Assembly (NCBI RefSeq): GCF_003337315.1
Contig: NZ_QPJV01000003.1
Coordinates: forward strand, 1-64,000
Direction of reading: 5' to 3'
DNA from: Vagococcus fluvialis
Lineage (GTDB): Bacteria > Bacillota > Bacilli > Lactobacillales > Vagococcaceae
Length of the DNA stretch: 64,000 nt
Every line of letters starts with the position of its first letter. Within the stretch, counting starts at the first letter, position 1. The position numbers and the translations under genes are program-made. Shown here in pieces: positions 38,628 through 46,436 of this stretch. The notes under the pieces were generated by a model. That model was not told the origin of the DNA and searched no databases. It worked only from the letters and a program-made list of their open reading frames with translations.

Positions 38628-39707
38628 TTGAAAAGGTTACAGGTATTTTTGTTGGGGATTGTTTTAATTTTAGGAATCCTTTTTGGGGTAAAAGTTGTTC
38701 TAAATGCGCAAACTGCAGATAAGGACACGTCTAGTAATAACACACTAGTGATTTTTAACTGGGGCGAATATATTGATCCGGAATTAATGAAAGCTTTTGA
38801 AAAAGAGTCGGGCTATCATGTTATCTATAGTACTTTTGATTCTAATGAGGCCATGCAGTCAAAACTCATGCAGGGTGGGACGCGTTATGACTTGGTATTT
38901 CCAAGTGAGAGTGCAGTGCCTAAGATGTTAGAAGAGAATCTACTATTGCCACTTGATCATAGTAAAATTATTGGTTTAGAAAATATTTCTAGTTATTTAT
39001 TAGATAATAAATTTGATCCAGGTAATCAGTTTACAGTACCTTATTTTTGGGGAACTTTTGGTATCATGGTGAATCAAACAAATGAACAGGCTAACCACAT
39101 TACAAAGTGGTCTGATTTATGGAAGCCAGAATTTGAAAATGATATTTTAATGGTTGATGGAGCTCGTGAAAGTATTGGACTTGCTTTGCAGTCAACTAAT
39201 CAATCATTAAATGAAAAATCTTCTGAAAAAGTTAGTGAGAGTGTCACGTATATGGAAGGTTTAAGATCTAATGTGAAGGCTGTTTTAACAGATGAAATCA
39301 AGACTTTAATGATTAATAATGATGCACCTATTGGCATTGGTTATTCTGGAGATGCGGCTTTTGTAATGGGTGAAAATCCAGATGTTAAATACGTGATTCC
39401 AGAAGATGGCAGTGTGATTTGGACAGATAACTTTGCTATTCCTAAAACAGCTCAAAACTTTGAAGGTGCCTATGCCTTTATTAATTTTATGTTACGTCCA
39501 GAAAATGCGAAGCAAAACGCTGAATACGTAGGTTATGCCACACCTAATGAAAAGGCAAAAGAGATGCTACCTAAGGAATTAACTGAGGATCAGTCATTCT
39601 ACCCAAGTCTTGAGATGATTGAAGGGATGGAGCATTACGAATACTTAGGAAAAGAAACTGTTGAGATGTACAATGATCTTTTCCTTGCATGGAAGATGGG
39701 ATTATAA
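38628..39707 (+). CDS. Spermidine/putrescine-type extracellular binding protein (PotD-like)
   Basis: 359 aa. After an N-terminal hydrophobic segment (residues 4-22) comes a type 2 periplasmic-binding fold with FNWGEYIDPEL and YDLVFPSESAVP, matching PotD polyamine-binding proteins. Unusually for a Gram-positive, there is no lipobox cysteine, so it is either secreted or held by an uncleaved anchor. The start is TTG, 10 nt after AAGAGGG. No potABC genes are nearby. The stop overlaps the next start (TAATG). Confidence 0.85.
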   Translation: MKRLQVFLLGIVLILGILFGVKVVLNAQTADKDTSSNNTLVIFNWGEYIDPELMKAFEKESGYHVIYSTFDSNEAMQSKLMQGGTRYDLVFPSESAVPKMLEENLLLPLDHSKIIGLENISSYLLDNKFDPGNQFTVPYFWGTFGIMVNQTNEQANHITKWSDLWKPEFENDILMVDGARESIGLALQSTNQSLNEKSSEKVSESVTYMEGLRSNVKAVLTDEIKTLMINNDAPIGIGYSGDAAFVMGENPDVKYVIPEDGSVIWTDNFAIPKTAQNFEGAYAFINFMLRPENAKQNAEYVGYATPNEKAKEMLPKELTEDQSFYPSLEMIEGMEHYEYLGKETVEMYNDLFLAWKMGL

Positions 39708-41287
39708 TGTCAGTCATTTTACGTTCAAATCATATATTTGATACAGAAACTAAAACAACTTATCCAGGTTTTATTCAAATCAATAATGGCATGATTGAAA
39801 GCATTGGTAAGTTGTCAGAAATACCTGAAAATATGTCTATTTTGGATTATTCGGAGCAGATGATTATACCGGGCTTTATTGATGCCCACGTTCATTTTTA
39901 TTTATCAGCTTTAATCCATAGTGGGTGCCTAACTCATCTGACAGGCGTTACGGAAGCTGAATTTGTAGCTGGTGTGAAAGATGTGCCAACAACAAATGGT
40001 TGGAAAATAGGCATTGGCTGGTTTAGTAGTGATTTTGGTCAAAATGTTTATCCGAGTAAGCACTCTTTAGATGTTGAGTATAAAGATGTACCGGTGTTGC
40101 TGATTTCTGGAGATGCACACAGTATTTGGCTTAATTCAAAAGGTTTGGCAGAACTTGGAATAACATCTGATAATATTCCTACTGACTTAAGTGGTGAAGC
40201 AATGGTTGATGAGTCTGGTGAATTAACAGGTTGTTTTTTAGAGGCGATTGCTATTAATTGTTTGTCTCAAGTTCTAGAAAGTTTTAAGGAAAAAAGTAAT
40301 GATTATTACTTAGATTATATGAAACACTTAAATAAAATGGGTATCACAAGTGTTGGGGATGTGGCTTTAACTGGCGAGTGTGAGGATGATTTAGTGTATC
40401 CAGAGCTTTATGAAGCTGTTGAGGATGAAGCTACTGTTAGAACAAGTTTCTATCCGGCTATGCGAGAAGACATTTCTAAATTAAGTGAAACTTATGCAAC
40501 TTACAATTCAGATAAACTTCAAATGGGTGGTGTGAAACAATTTTTTGATGGTGTGACAAGTATTCATACAGCCTTTTTAAAAGAAGAATATGAAACACCT
40601 TATTTTGAGGGAGATGTTGGCAGTCCTTTGATTCCAAGTGAAACGATGCGGGAGTTTATTTTAAAAGCTAATGCTGAAGGTTGGCCAATTAGAATTCACA
40701 CGATTGGTGATAGAGCGATTCATGAGGCCCTGACTTATTACAAAGAAAGTTTAACTAAATTTCCATTACCACAAGGAAAATACAATACTTTAGAACATTT
40801 GGAAGTCATGGATAGTCAGGATTTATCATTAGTTAGTCAAGAACAGCTAGTGATTTCCGTTCAGCCAAGCCATTTGTTAGTAGGCTATGATACTTTAGAT
40901 GAGGAAGTTGGGAGCATGCGAGCTGCAGAGATGTTTCCTTTTAATTCCTTTTTAAAAGTTGGAGGAACTTTAGCTTTTGGAACAGATACACCTGTTGTTG
41001 TAGATGTGACGCCGATTGAATCTCTCTATTACGCAGTAGCAAGACGAGAAAAATCAGGTGTGCCAAGTGAGCGATTAATGCCAAAAGAAGTGATTTCAAT
41101 AGGTGAAGCTTTATACGCTCACACAAAAGGCGCAGCTAAAGCTCTAAGTCGTGATGACATAGGAACAATAGCAGTTGGAAAAAAAGCAGATTTTACGATA
41201 ATTTCTAAAAATCTGTTAGAAGTTACAGAAGAAGAAATTTTAGAAACAGAAGTCGTAGCTACGATATTCAATGGAGAAGTGGTGTAA
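39707..41287 (+). CDS. Amidohydrolase family protein (YtcJ-like)
   Basis: 526 aa. The metal-site motif DAHVHF is near residue 66, a further histidine lies in RIHTIGD, and AFGTDTPVV near the C-terminus supplies the aspartate. This is the pattern of the YtcJ/N-substituted formamide deformylase group. The start is the ATG overlapping the PotD-like stop, so the two are translationally coupled and may act on the same nitrogen compound. An earlier in-frame start at 39689 lies inside the previous gene. Confidence 0.85.
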   Translation: MSVILRSNHIFDTETKTTYPGFIQINNGMIESIGKLSEIPENMSILDYSEQMIIPGFIDAHVHFYLSALIHSGCLTHLTGVTEAEFVAGVKDVPTTNGWKIGIGWFSSDFGQNVYPSKHSLDVEYKDVPVLLISGDAHSIWLNSKGLAELGITSDNIPTDLSGEAMVDESGELTGCFLEAIAINCLSQVLESFKEKSNDYYLDYMKHLNKMGITSVGDVALTGECEDDLVYPELYEAVEDEATVRTSFYPAMREDISKLSETYATYNSDKLQMGGVKQFFDGVTSIHTAFLKEEYETPYFEGDVGSPLIPSETMREFILKANAEGWPIRIHTIGDRAIHEALTYYKESLTKFPLPQGKYNTLEHLEVMDSQDLSLVSQEQLVISVQPSHLLVGYDTLDEEVGSMRAAEMFPFNSFLKVGGTLAFGTDTPVVVDVTPIESLYYAVARREKSGVPSERLMPKEVISIGEALYAHTKGAAKALSRDDIGTIAVGKKADFTIISKNLLEVTEEEILETEVVATIFNGEVV

Positions 41288-41313
41288 GAGATTGTCAGAC
41301 AATCTCTTTTTAT
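41287..41313 (+). terminator. Terminator after the amidohydrolase gene
   Basis: AGAGATTG, loop TCAGA, CAATCTCT, then TTTTTAT. It overlaps the stop codon region. Confidence 0.85.
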
Positions 41314-41361
41314 TTCCACAAAATCATGTATAATAAAAAAAGTTAAAAGTGGGTGAAAAAT

Positions 41362-41490
41362 ATGGATAACAAAGCAAAAATGATGGAAATCATTAAAAAG
41401 AAACAATCAGGTGGCAAAGCGACTAAAAAAATGGCAGACCCAAAGAATGACCGCAAGAACATGCGAAAAGGACCGAAGATTTTTAATTAA
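41362..41490 (+). CDS. Small basic protein (42 aa), unknown
   Basis: MDNKAKMMEIIKKKQSGG and so on, ending GPKIFN. It is lysine-rich and follows GTGGGTG at a suitable distance. Its codons look translated and it sits between a terminator and the next RBS. Function unknown; I believe similar small proteins occur in other lactic acid bacteria. Confidence 0.7.
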   Translation: MDNKAKMMEIIKKKQSGGKATKKMADPKNDRKNMRKGPKIFN

Positions 41491-41517
41491 GATTTTAATT
41501 GACTAGGAGTGATTCTA

Positions 41518-42036
41518 ATGGCAATTTTCTTTTACGGTTGTACTACTTTAGATGGTTTTTTAGCTGATAAAAATCATCAGATTGATTGGTTGCATGAAAT
41601 TGGTTCTGTTGAGGAAACGAGTTACGATGAATTTTATAGTGAGATGGATATCTTGATTATGGGGCGTAGAACCTATGATGATATTAAAGAGATGCCTGAT
41701 CTAGAAAAATTTTACGGTAAAACTCAAAATTATGTGTTTACTCATAAGAGCAAAGAGAATACAGCACTTTTTGAATTTGTTTCAGCAGATATAGTTGATT
41801 TTGTATCAAATATTTCAAAAGAGAAAAATATTTGGATTGTGAGTGGAAACTCACTGATTGCACCATTATTAGACAAGCAGCTGATTGATAAAATGTATCT
41901 TCAATTAGCACCAGTTTTACTTGGCGAAGGTATTCCTTTGTTTACTCAAAAAGAAGGCAAACAATTATTTGATTTAATCGAAGTTAAAAAATATGGTCAA
42001 TTTGCAGAACTTGTTTTAGAAAAACATCATCATTAA
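41518..42036 (+). CDS. Dihydrofolate reductase-like protein (RibD C-terminal family)
   Basis: 172 aa. IFFYGCTTLDGFLADKN at the start, IMGRRTYDD (about residue 53) and IVSGNSLIAPLLDKQLID mark the RibD_C/YyaP-type NADPH-binding fold. It is not the essential folA-type DHFR. The ATG is chosen because the upstream GTG (41509) overlaps the AGGAG site. Function unknown. Confidence 0.82.
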   Translation: MAIFFYGCTTLDGFLADKNHQIDWLHEIGSVEETSYDEFYSEMDILIMGRRTYDDIKEMPDLEKFYGKTQNYVFTHKSKENTALFEFVSADIVDFVSNISKEKNIWIVSGNSLIAPLLDKQLIDKMYLQLAPVLLGEGIPLFTQKEGKQLFDLIEVKKYGQFAELVLEKHHH

Positions 42037-42052
42037 AGATGGTGTTTTTTAT
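42020..42052 (+). terminator. Terminator after the DHFR-like gene
   Basis: AAACATCATC, loop ATTAAA, GATGGTGTTTTTT. It overlaps the stop codon. Confidence 0.75.
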
Positions 42053-42090
42053 TTTGAGCAAATTACTTCCTTTAAAATTAATTTTGTTTT

Positions 42091-42120
42091 ATAGTTGACT
42101 AGTCAACTATTGATTAATCA
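42091..42120 (+). promoter_or_regulatory. Tandem palindromes, likely MarR operator
   Basis: A perfect 20-bp palindrome, ATAGTTGACTAGTCAACTAT (42091-42110), is followed directly by the 10-bp palindrome TGATTAATCA. It lies 19 bp before the MarR-family start codon and is the natural site for autorepression. Confidence 0.75.
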
Positions 42121-42138
42121 ATTTATAAGGAGAAAGAA

Positions 42139-42543
42139 ATGAACTTACGAGAGACGAGTAAATTATTGTATCAATTGAAGTTAGCCAATCAAGAAATGAC
42201 TACTAAATTTGAAGAGAAAACTGGTTTTAGTATTACGCGTTATGAATTAATGCAAATTTTAAAAGAAAATGCACCTTGTTCTCAGTCGCTCATTCAAGAA
42301 AAGCTAAAGATTGATAGTGCAGCTGTCACTAGGCATTTAAAAGTATTAGAAGAAAAAGCTTATGTGATACGTGAGCGAAATAAAGAAAACAATCGGGAAG
42401 TTATTGTTAATATCACAAAAAATGCCTTAGAGGATTTGAATTCCTGTGAAGTTAAACATAAAGAAGAAAAAAAGTTAGAGTTTTCCTTAACAGAAAAAGA
42501 AGAGCAAACACTATTAGAATTATTAACAAAATTAGTTAAATGA
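42139..42543 (+). CDS. MarR-family transcriptional regulator
   Basis: 134 aa. The winged helix includes SQSLIQEKLKIDSAAVTRHLKVLEEK (about residues 51-76). RBS AAGGAG. It is followed 13 bp later by a nitroreductase gene and then a DUF1304 gene, so it probably controls this three-gene operon and itself through the palindromes upstream. Confidence 0.9.
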   Translation: MNLRETSKLLYQLKLANQEMTTKFEEKTGFSITRYELMQILKENAPCSQSLIQEKLKIDSAAVTRHLKVLEEKAYVIRERNKENNREVIVNITKNALEDLNSCEVKHKEEKKLEFSLTEKEEQTLLELLTKLVK

Positions 42544-42556
42544 AAGAGGAATAAAT

Positions 42557-43195
42557 ATGTCAAAAAAATTTACCAACAATGATTTTTCAGATATTACTTT
42601 TGGGAGAAAATCAGTCCGTCATTATGATGAAACTTACAAAATATCTCATGAAGAAATGTTAGAGATGATTCAAGAAGCAACAACAGCACCATCATCAGTT
42701 AATCTACAACCATGGCGTTTTATTGTTGTTGAGAGCGAAGAAGAAAAAAGCAAATTGAAACCATTGATTCGTTTTAATCAACTACAAAATGACACATCAT
42801 CAGCTATGGTATTATTCTTTGGTGACATGAAATGTTATGAATTAGGCGAAGAAATCTATGATCAAGCTGTGGCTGAAGGTAAAATGCCTAAAGAAGTTAG
42901 AGATGAACAACTTGCTGCCATCATCCCTTATTATGAAAGCTTTTCTGAATCAAAAATGAATGATGTAATAAAAATTGATACGAGTCTAGTAGCTATGCAA
43001 TTTATGTTAGTGGCACGAGCTCATGGTTATGAAACGAATCCAATTGGAGGATTTGAAGAGGATCAATTAGCCGAAGCATTTGGTTTAGATAAAGAGCGTT
43101 ATGTTCCAGTGATGATTGTTTCGATTGGTAAAGGAAAAGAAGCTGGCTATGAATCAGTTAGACTTTCTGCTGATAAAATTACAGAATTTAAGTAA
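42557..43195 (+). CDS. Nitroreductase family protein (FMN-dependent)
   Basis: 212 aa. RKSVRHYDE near the N-terminus and APSSVNLQPWRFIVV (about residues 49-63) are the FMN-binding signatures. Such enzymes reduce quinones or nitro compounds with NAD(P)H. Under MarR control by position. RBS AAGAGG. Confidence 0.9.
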   Translation: MSKKFTNNDFSDITFGRKSVRHYDETYKISHEEMLEMIQEATTAPSSVNLQPWRFIVVESEEEKSKLKPLIRFNQLQNDTSSAMVLFFGDMKCYELGEEIYDQAVAEGKMPKEVRDEQLAAIIPYYESFSESKMNDVIKIDTSLVAMQFMLVARAHGYETNPIGGFEEDQLAEAFGLDKERYVPVMIVSIGKGKEAGYESVRLSADKITEFK

Positions 43196-43211
43196 TTAAA
43201 GGAGAAATCAA

Positions 43212-43577
43212 ATGTCTACCATATCAATAGGTTTAATTGTTTTAGTTGCTGTTGAATTTTTTTACATTATGTATTTAGAAACTTTCGCAACAACTTCAAG
43301 TACAACTAGTCGAATTTTTAATATGAGTACCGATGAATTAAATAGAAATTCTGTTAAAACACTTTTCAAAAATCAGGGAATCTATAATGGGTTACTGGGA
43401 ATCGGATTGTTATACAGTGTATTTTTTTCAACTGCGACTTTAGAAATCAGTAGGTTGTTATTAGTGTATATTATTTTGGTTGCTCTTTATGGCAGTTTAA
43501 CAAGTGATAAGAAAATAATAGTCACTCAAGGTGGATTAGCTATTTTGGCGCTGATATCTACTTTTGTGATGGGATAA
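43212..43577 (+). CDS. DUF1304 family membrane protein
   Basis: 121 aa with four predicted membrane helices. The EFFYIMYLETFAT start and FKNQGIYNGLLGIGL segment are typical of DUF1304. Function unknown. Third gene of the MarR operon; RBS AAAGGAG. Confidence 0.85.
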   Translation: MSTISIGLIVLVAVEFFYIMYLETFATTSSTTSRIFNMSTDELNRNSVKTLFKNQGIYNGLLGIGLLYSVFFSTATLEISRLLLVYIILVALYGSLTSDKKIIVTQGGLAILALISTFVMG

Positions 43578-43629
43578 AGAAAATTTAACCAACCTAAAAA
43601 CCTACTTTAATCAAACGAATTGTAATATT

Positions 43630-43663
43630 AAAAAGAACCGTAATTCATTATGGTTCTTTTTTA
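43630..43663 (+). terminator. Terminator of the marR-nitroreductase operon
   Basis: AAAAAGAACCGTAA, loop TTCA, TTATGGTTCTTTTTT. Confidence 0.9.
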
Positions 43664-43898
43664 TTGGAATTTAATAACGTAAATAATTATGTTTTATAAC
43701 AGAAAAATAGAAAATAGAATACCTGATAAGAGCCTAAAAGCTAAGGTGTTATGAGCATTTAAAATAAACAAAAACTTAAAAATATAAGATAACTAAATAA
43801 AATCACAACTAGACCACTGTAATTTTTGTAACACTTAAATAACTATATTTCAAAAATAATTTATAAAAATAACGATTTATTACATATTCTGTAAACGC

Positions 43899-43927
43899 TT
43901 GTTAATAAAAATAAAATAACTTATGAT
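43899..43927 (+). promoter_or_regulatory. Promoter of the glsB-like operon
   Basis: TTGTTA (43899-43904), 17 bp, TATGAT (43922-43927). The rest of the 43664-44001 gap is very AT-rich and shows no convincing gene or repeat. Confidence 0.6.
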
Positions 43928-44001
43928 TTATATATAAATAAAAACGCCACTACATGATATGACTTGTCAGTGCTGTTTTTAATAGAAAGGGGAAACAGAA
44001 C

Positions 44002-44262
44002 ATGCATTTAATCGCAACTATTATAGTAGGTATTATTATTGGGGCAATTGCAGGAGCGTTTACCTCAAGAGATTTTCCAGTAGGTGGATGGATTGGAAAT
44101 CTAATTGCTGGTCTAGTAGGTTCATGGATAGGTCAATCACTATTTGGAGAATGGGGACCAAAATTTGCAGATATCGCCATTTTTCCATCCATTATTGGAG
44201 CAATTTTGTTAGTCGTAGTGACTTCACTAATCATGAATAATAGTACAAAAAGACAATATTAA
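44002..44262 (+). CDS. GlsB/YeaQ/YmgE family stress membrane protein
   Basis: 86 aa with three hydrophobic glycine-rich helices and the family motifs GIIIGAIAGAFT and GGWIGNLIAGLVGSWIG. In enterococci such proteins are linked with Gls24 general-stress loci. RBS AAAGGGG. First of a short cluster with two small genes. Confidence 0.88.
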   Translation: MHLIATIIVGIIIGAIAGAFTSRDFPVGGWIGNLIAGLVGSWIGQSLFGEWGPKFADIAIFPSIIGAILLVVVTSLIMNNSTKRQY

Positions 44263-44281
44263 TAGATAGGAGATGGAAGTA

Positions 44282-44443
44282 ATGAAGAATAAAAATACAT
44301 TAGTTAATGTGTTGATTCTAGCAACAGCTACTCATTTTCTGAAAAAATGGTTAATGGGTGATGACAAAGAAGACGTTAAGGAAGTTAAACAGGACAGCAC
44401 CTTAAAACGTAAAAAGGAACAATTATTGGAATTATTTAGTTAA
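44282..44443 (+). CDS. Small protein (53 aa) in the glsB cluster
   Basis: MKNKNTLVNVLILATATHFL, then a charged tail. One short hydrophobic segment (residues 7-20) suggests membrane attachment. RBS AGGAG. Not recognised. Tight spacing (19 bp) puts it in the glsB operon. Confidence 0.7.
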   Translation: MKNKNTLVNVLILATATHFLKKWLMGDDKEDVKEVKQDSTLKRKKEQLLELFS

Positions 44444-44465
44444 AAAGTAGAAAGGACAATGAGAG

Positions 44466-44732
44466 ATGAGTAAAAAAGACGATAAAAAAATAGAAAATAA
44501 AGAGTTTAGAAATACTATTGGCTCAAATTTAGATGGTGGAAAATTTAAAGAATTTCAGAGTCCGGATAAAGAAGAACCAGATGAAAAGGAAGGCTCTATT
44601 TCACCATTAGTTGACCCAGAAATAAAAGATCCAGAAGTTCCATTGGTTAACGATGATCCTGAAAAACCATTGTCACCTTTAACAGAGCCTAATGCAAAGG
44701 ACAGAAGTGGAGACAATCATAAGAACGACTAA
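44466..44732 (+). CDS. Acidic, disordered small protein (88 aa)
   Basis: Rich in Asp, Glu, Lys and Pro, with no hydrophobic core, so probably intrinsically disordered. It has imperfect repeats of the type SPLVDPEIKDPEVPLV and SPLTEPNAKD. RBS AAAGGAC. Not recognised; likely part of the glsB stress cluster. Confidence 0.7.
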   Translation: MSKKDDKKIENKEFRNTIGSNLDGGKFKEFQSPDKEEPDEKEGSISPLVDPEIKDPEVPLVNDDPEKPLSPLTEPNAKDRSGDNHKND

Positions 44733-44759
44733 TTTAATCGTTTAGTTAATCACCTATAG

Positions 44760-44784
44760 GTTGCTTATCTATAATGATAGGCAA
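44760..44784 (+). terminator. Hairpin after the glsB cluster
   Basis: TTGCTTATC and GATAGGCAA form a 9-bp stem (one G-U) around TATAAT. No clean T-run follows, so it is a weak terminator at best. Confidence 0.4.
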
Positions 44785-44810
44785 TCTATTTAACTTGGAA
44801 GGAAAAAATT

Positions 44811-45437
44811 ATGCTAATCAAAGGTTATTATTTACTTATTAATAGTTTTAAAAACGTTATTCGTACTAAAGGGATATTATCTACTTTTTTATTGTCTATT
44901 TTAATCTCGGCAATAGCTTTTTTTAGTTTTAATGTGTATGCATTTTTTAGTCACCTACAGAAAAATATGGCAGAATCTATTGATAAAGAAACGGATTTAA
45001 TTGAAATCCAGATGAATGCTGCCCCTCTGATGGCAATGACTATATTTAAATTTGCAGCACTGTTGCTTTTTATAGCATTACTTTTATTAACAATAGCCAA
45101 CATAAAAAGAAGTTTCTCCCAGTTTTTTGTTGCGCAAAAAAATGAGTTTAAAATCATGTTTTTACTAGGAGAATCACTTCTGTTTTTAAGGTTATTTAAT
45201 GCGTGCCAAGTATTACTTTTTTCAATTTTCTCATTAGCCATTGGCAGTTTAATAGGAACTAAAATATTCTATGAAGCTGTTATTAAAACGATTCAAATTG
45301 GTATTGTGTCAGAAGATGTTAATACTTTTCACGGTGATACGCTACTATTGATTTTTGTTCTGATATTTTCTTTAATTTTTGTTTTTCTTTCAACGTTTAT
45401 GACTTCTAATAAAAGAATCGAGTCTTACGTGTTGTGA
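44811..45437 (+). CDS. Membrane protein resembling an FtsX-type permease half
   Basis: 208 aa with about four membrane helices: one near 24-48, two or three around 70-100 and 125-150, and one at 178-198. The layout resembles FtsX-domain ABC permeases, but it is short and no ATPase gene is adjacent. Function not established. RBS TGGAAGGA. Confidence 0.6.
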   Translation: MLIKGYYLLINSFKNVIRTKGILSTFLLSILISAIAFFSFNVYAFFSHLQKNMAESIDKETDLIEIQMNAAPLMAMTIFKFAALLLFIALLLLTIANIKRSFSQFFVAQKNEFKIMFLLGESLLFLRLFNACQVLLFSIFSLAIGSLIGTKIFYEAVIKTIQIGIVSEDVNTFHGDTLLLIFVLIFSLIFVFLSTFMTSNKRIESYVL

Positions 45438-45521
45438 GTTTAGCGTTATTTTATCTCTCTTAATATTATCTTAAAGGTTTCTTCATAGAAAAGAGACACT
45501 TGGTTATTTTTTTCTTCTTAT

Positions 45522-45575
45522 TTAGTAGCTATTATATATGTATACCAACAAAACAACCCTAACAAACTTTTTCAT
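45522..45575 (-). CDS. Possible 17-aa peptide
   Basis: MKKFVRVVLLVYIYNSY: a charged start and hydrophobic core behind a very strong TTTGGAGGAG. It could be a leader or type I toxin-like peptide. The size alone makes this uncertain. The rest of 45438-45719 holds only the two terminators listed. Confidence 0.3.
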   Translation of the reverse strand: MKKFVRVVLLVYIYNSY

Positions 45576-45616
45576 TTTATTTACTCCTCCAAAGTAGATA
45601 AAACAACTCCTTTTTA

Positions 45617-45647
45617 AGCCACTAGCTATGAGCTAGTGGCTTTTTTT
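45617..45647 (+). terminator. Strong terminator
   Basis: AGCCACTAGCT, loop ATG, AGCTAGTGGCT, then seven T residues. A perfect 11-bp stem. Confidence 0.9.
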
Positions 45648-45669
45648 GTTCTTTCTGACTTATAAACAA

Positions 45670-45713
45670 AAATATGCAATCTCTGAATAATTTTCAAAAG
45701 AGATTGCATATTT
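45670..45713 (-). terminator. Terminator of the SDR gene
   Basis: AAATATGCAATCTCT (45670-45684) and AGAGATTGCATATTT (45699-45713) form a perfect 15-bp stem, with T residues after it on the minus strand. It lies 6 bp past the SDR stop codon. Confidence 0.8.
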
Positions 45714-45719
45714 CCATTT

Positions 45720-46229
45720 CTATGACTCCTTTATATTGATATTTTTACCAGTGATATTAATAGCGTGATCAGAAATAAGAAATGCAACAATATCTGTAAT
45801 GTTTTGCCTAGTAGTTGTAGATTTGATTAAACATTCCTCTGTCAAGTTACTTGAAATACTGTTTGCTCTGATTCCTTGTTGTTGAATGAATTGTTTCATC
45901 AATTGCTTGGTAACAAGATCGATAGCTATTAAATCTTCAGATAACAAAATTTTGTTCTCGCTTGTTATTAAATTATTAGTGATAACCGCATCTATTTGCC
46001 CAAAGTGTTTAGTGGCTAATTTAATTAAAATATCTACATCTTTTGATTTTTCAGGATTAGCCTGAACAGCAATTGCCTTGTGATTCCCTAATTTTTCAAC
46101 CAATGCATTTGCTTGTTCTTGTTTATAATTATACTGAATAATAACATTACGGCCTTTACTGACAAGAGTTTCAGCTATCTTGGGGCCAAGACCTTGACTA
46201 CTTTTAGTAATTAAGACAGTTTTTTTCAA
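45720..46229 (-). CDS. Degenerate short-chain dehydrogenase (SDR)
   Basis: 169 aa instead of about 250. The N-terminal Rossmann start is recognisable (KTVLITKSSQGLG), but the first glycine of TGxxxGxG is replaced. After the NN-type segment (AVITNNLIT) the sequence jumps to the C-terminal part (GIRANSISSNLTEE and VAFLISDHAINITGKN). The Ser-Tyr-Lys active-site block is missing. It is probably inactive, a decaying paralogue, though the frame is open. Confidence 0.7.
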   Translation of the reverse strand: MKKTVLITKSSQGLGPKIAETLVSKGRNVIIQYNYKQEQANALVEKLGNHKAIAVQANPEKSKDVDILIKLATKHFGQIDAVITNNLITSENKILLSEDLIAIDLVTKQLMKQFIQQQGIRANSISSNLTEECLIKSTTTRQNITDIVAFLISDHAINITGKNINIKES

Positions 46230-46399
46230 ATAACTAGCTCCTTTTATATAATAATATAGTAAGACGATAATTCATTTTAAATAACAAACGTTCGTCTTTT
46301 TTTTATTATATAAAAGTAAATTGGTATAATCAATTTAAATGATTTATTTTCTTTAGTATTACTATAAAAGGTTTGAAAATAAAATATGTTAGAAATGAA

Positions 46400-46436
46400 A
46401 TAAAGTTTAGCTTATATAAGCTAAACTTTATTTTTT
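46400..46436. terminator. 32-bp perfect palindrome, napA terminator
   Basis: 16-bp arms starting ATAAAGTTTAGC, perfectly self-complementary over 46400-46431. T residues follow on the plus side and a T-rich stretch on the minus side. It lies just past the napA stop. Confidence 0.75.

Noticed and set aside
41119-41406. Minus-strand ORF spanning the amidohydrolase end and the 42-aa gene
   Set aside because: It crosses a terminator and a small plus-strand gene with an RBS; composition is that of an antisense frame.
46288-46302. GACGAACGTTTG as a LexA box
   Set aside because: The GAAC and GTTT halves lack the four-base spacer of SOS boxes. It is more likely part of the hairpin-like AAGACGA/TCGTCTT repeat upstream of the SDR gene.
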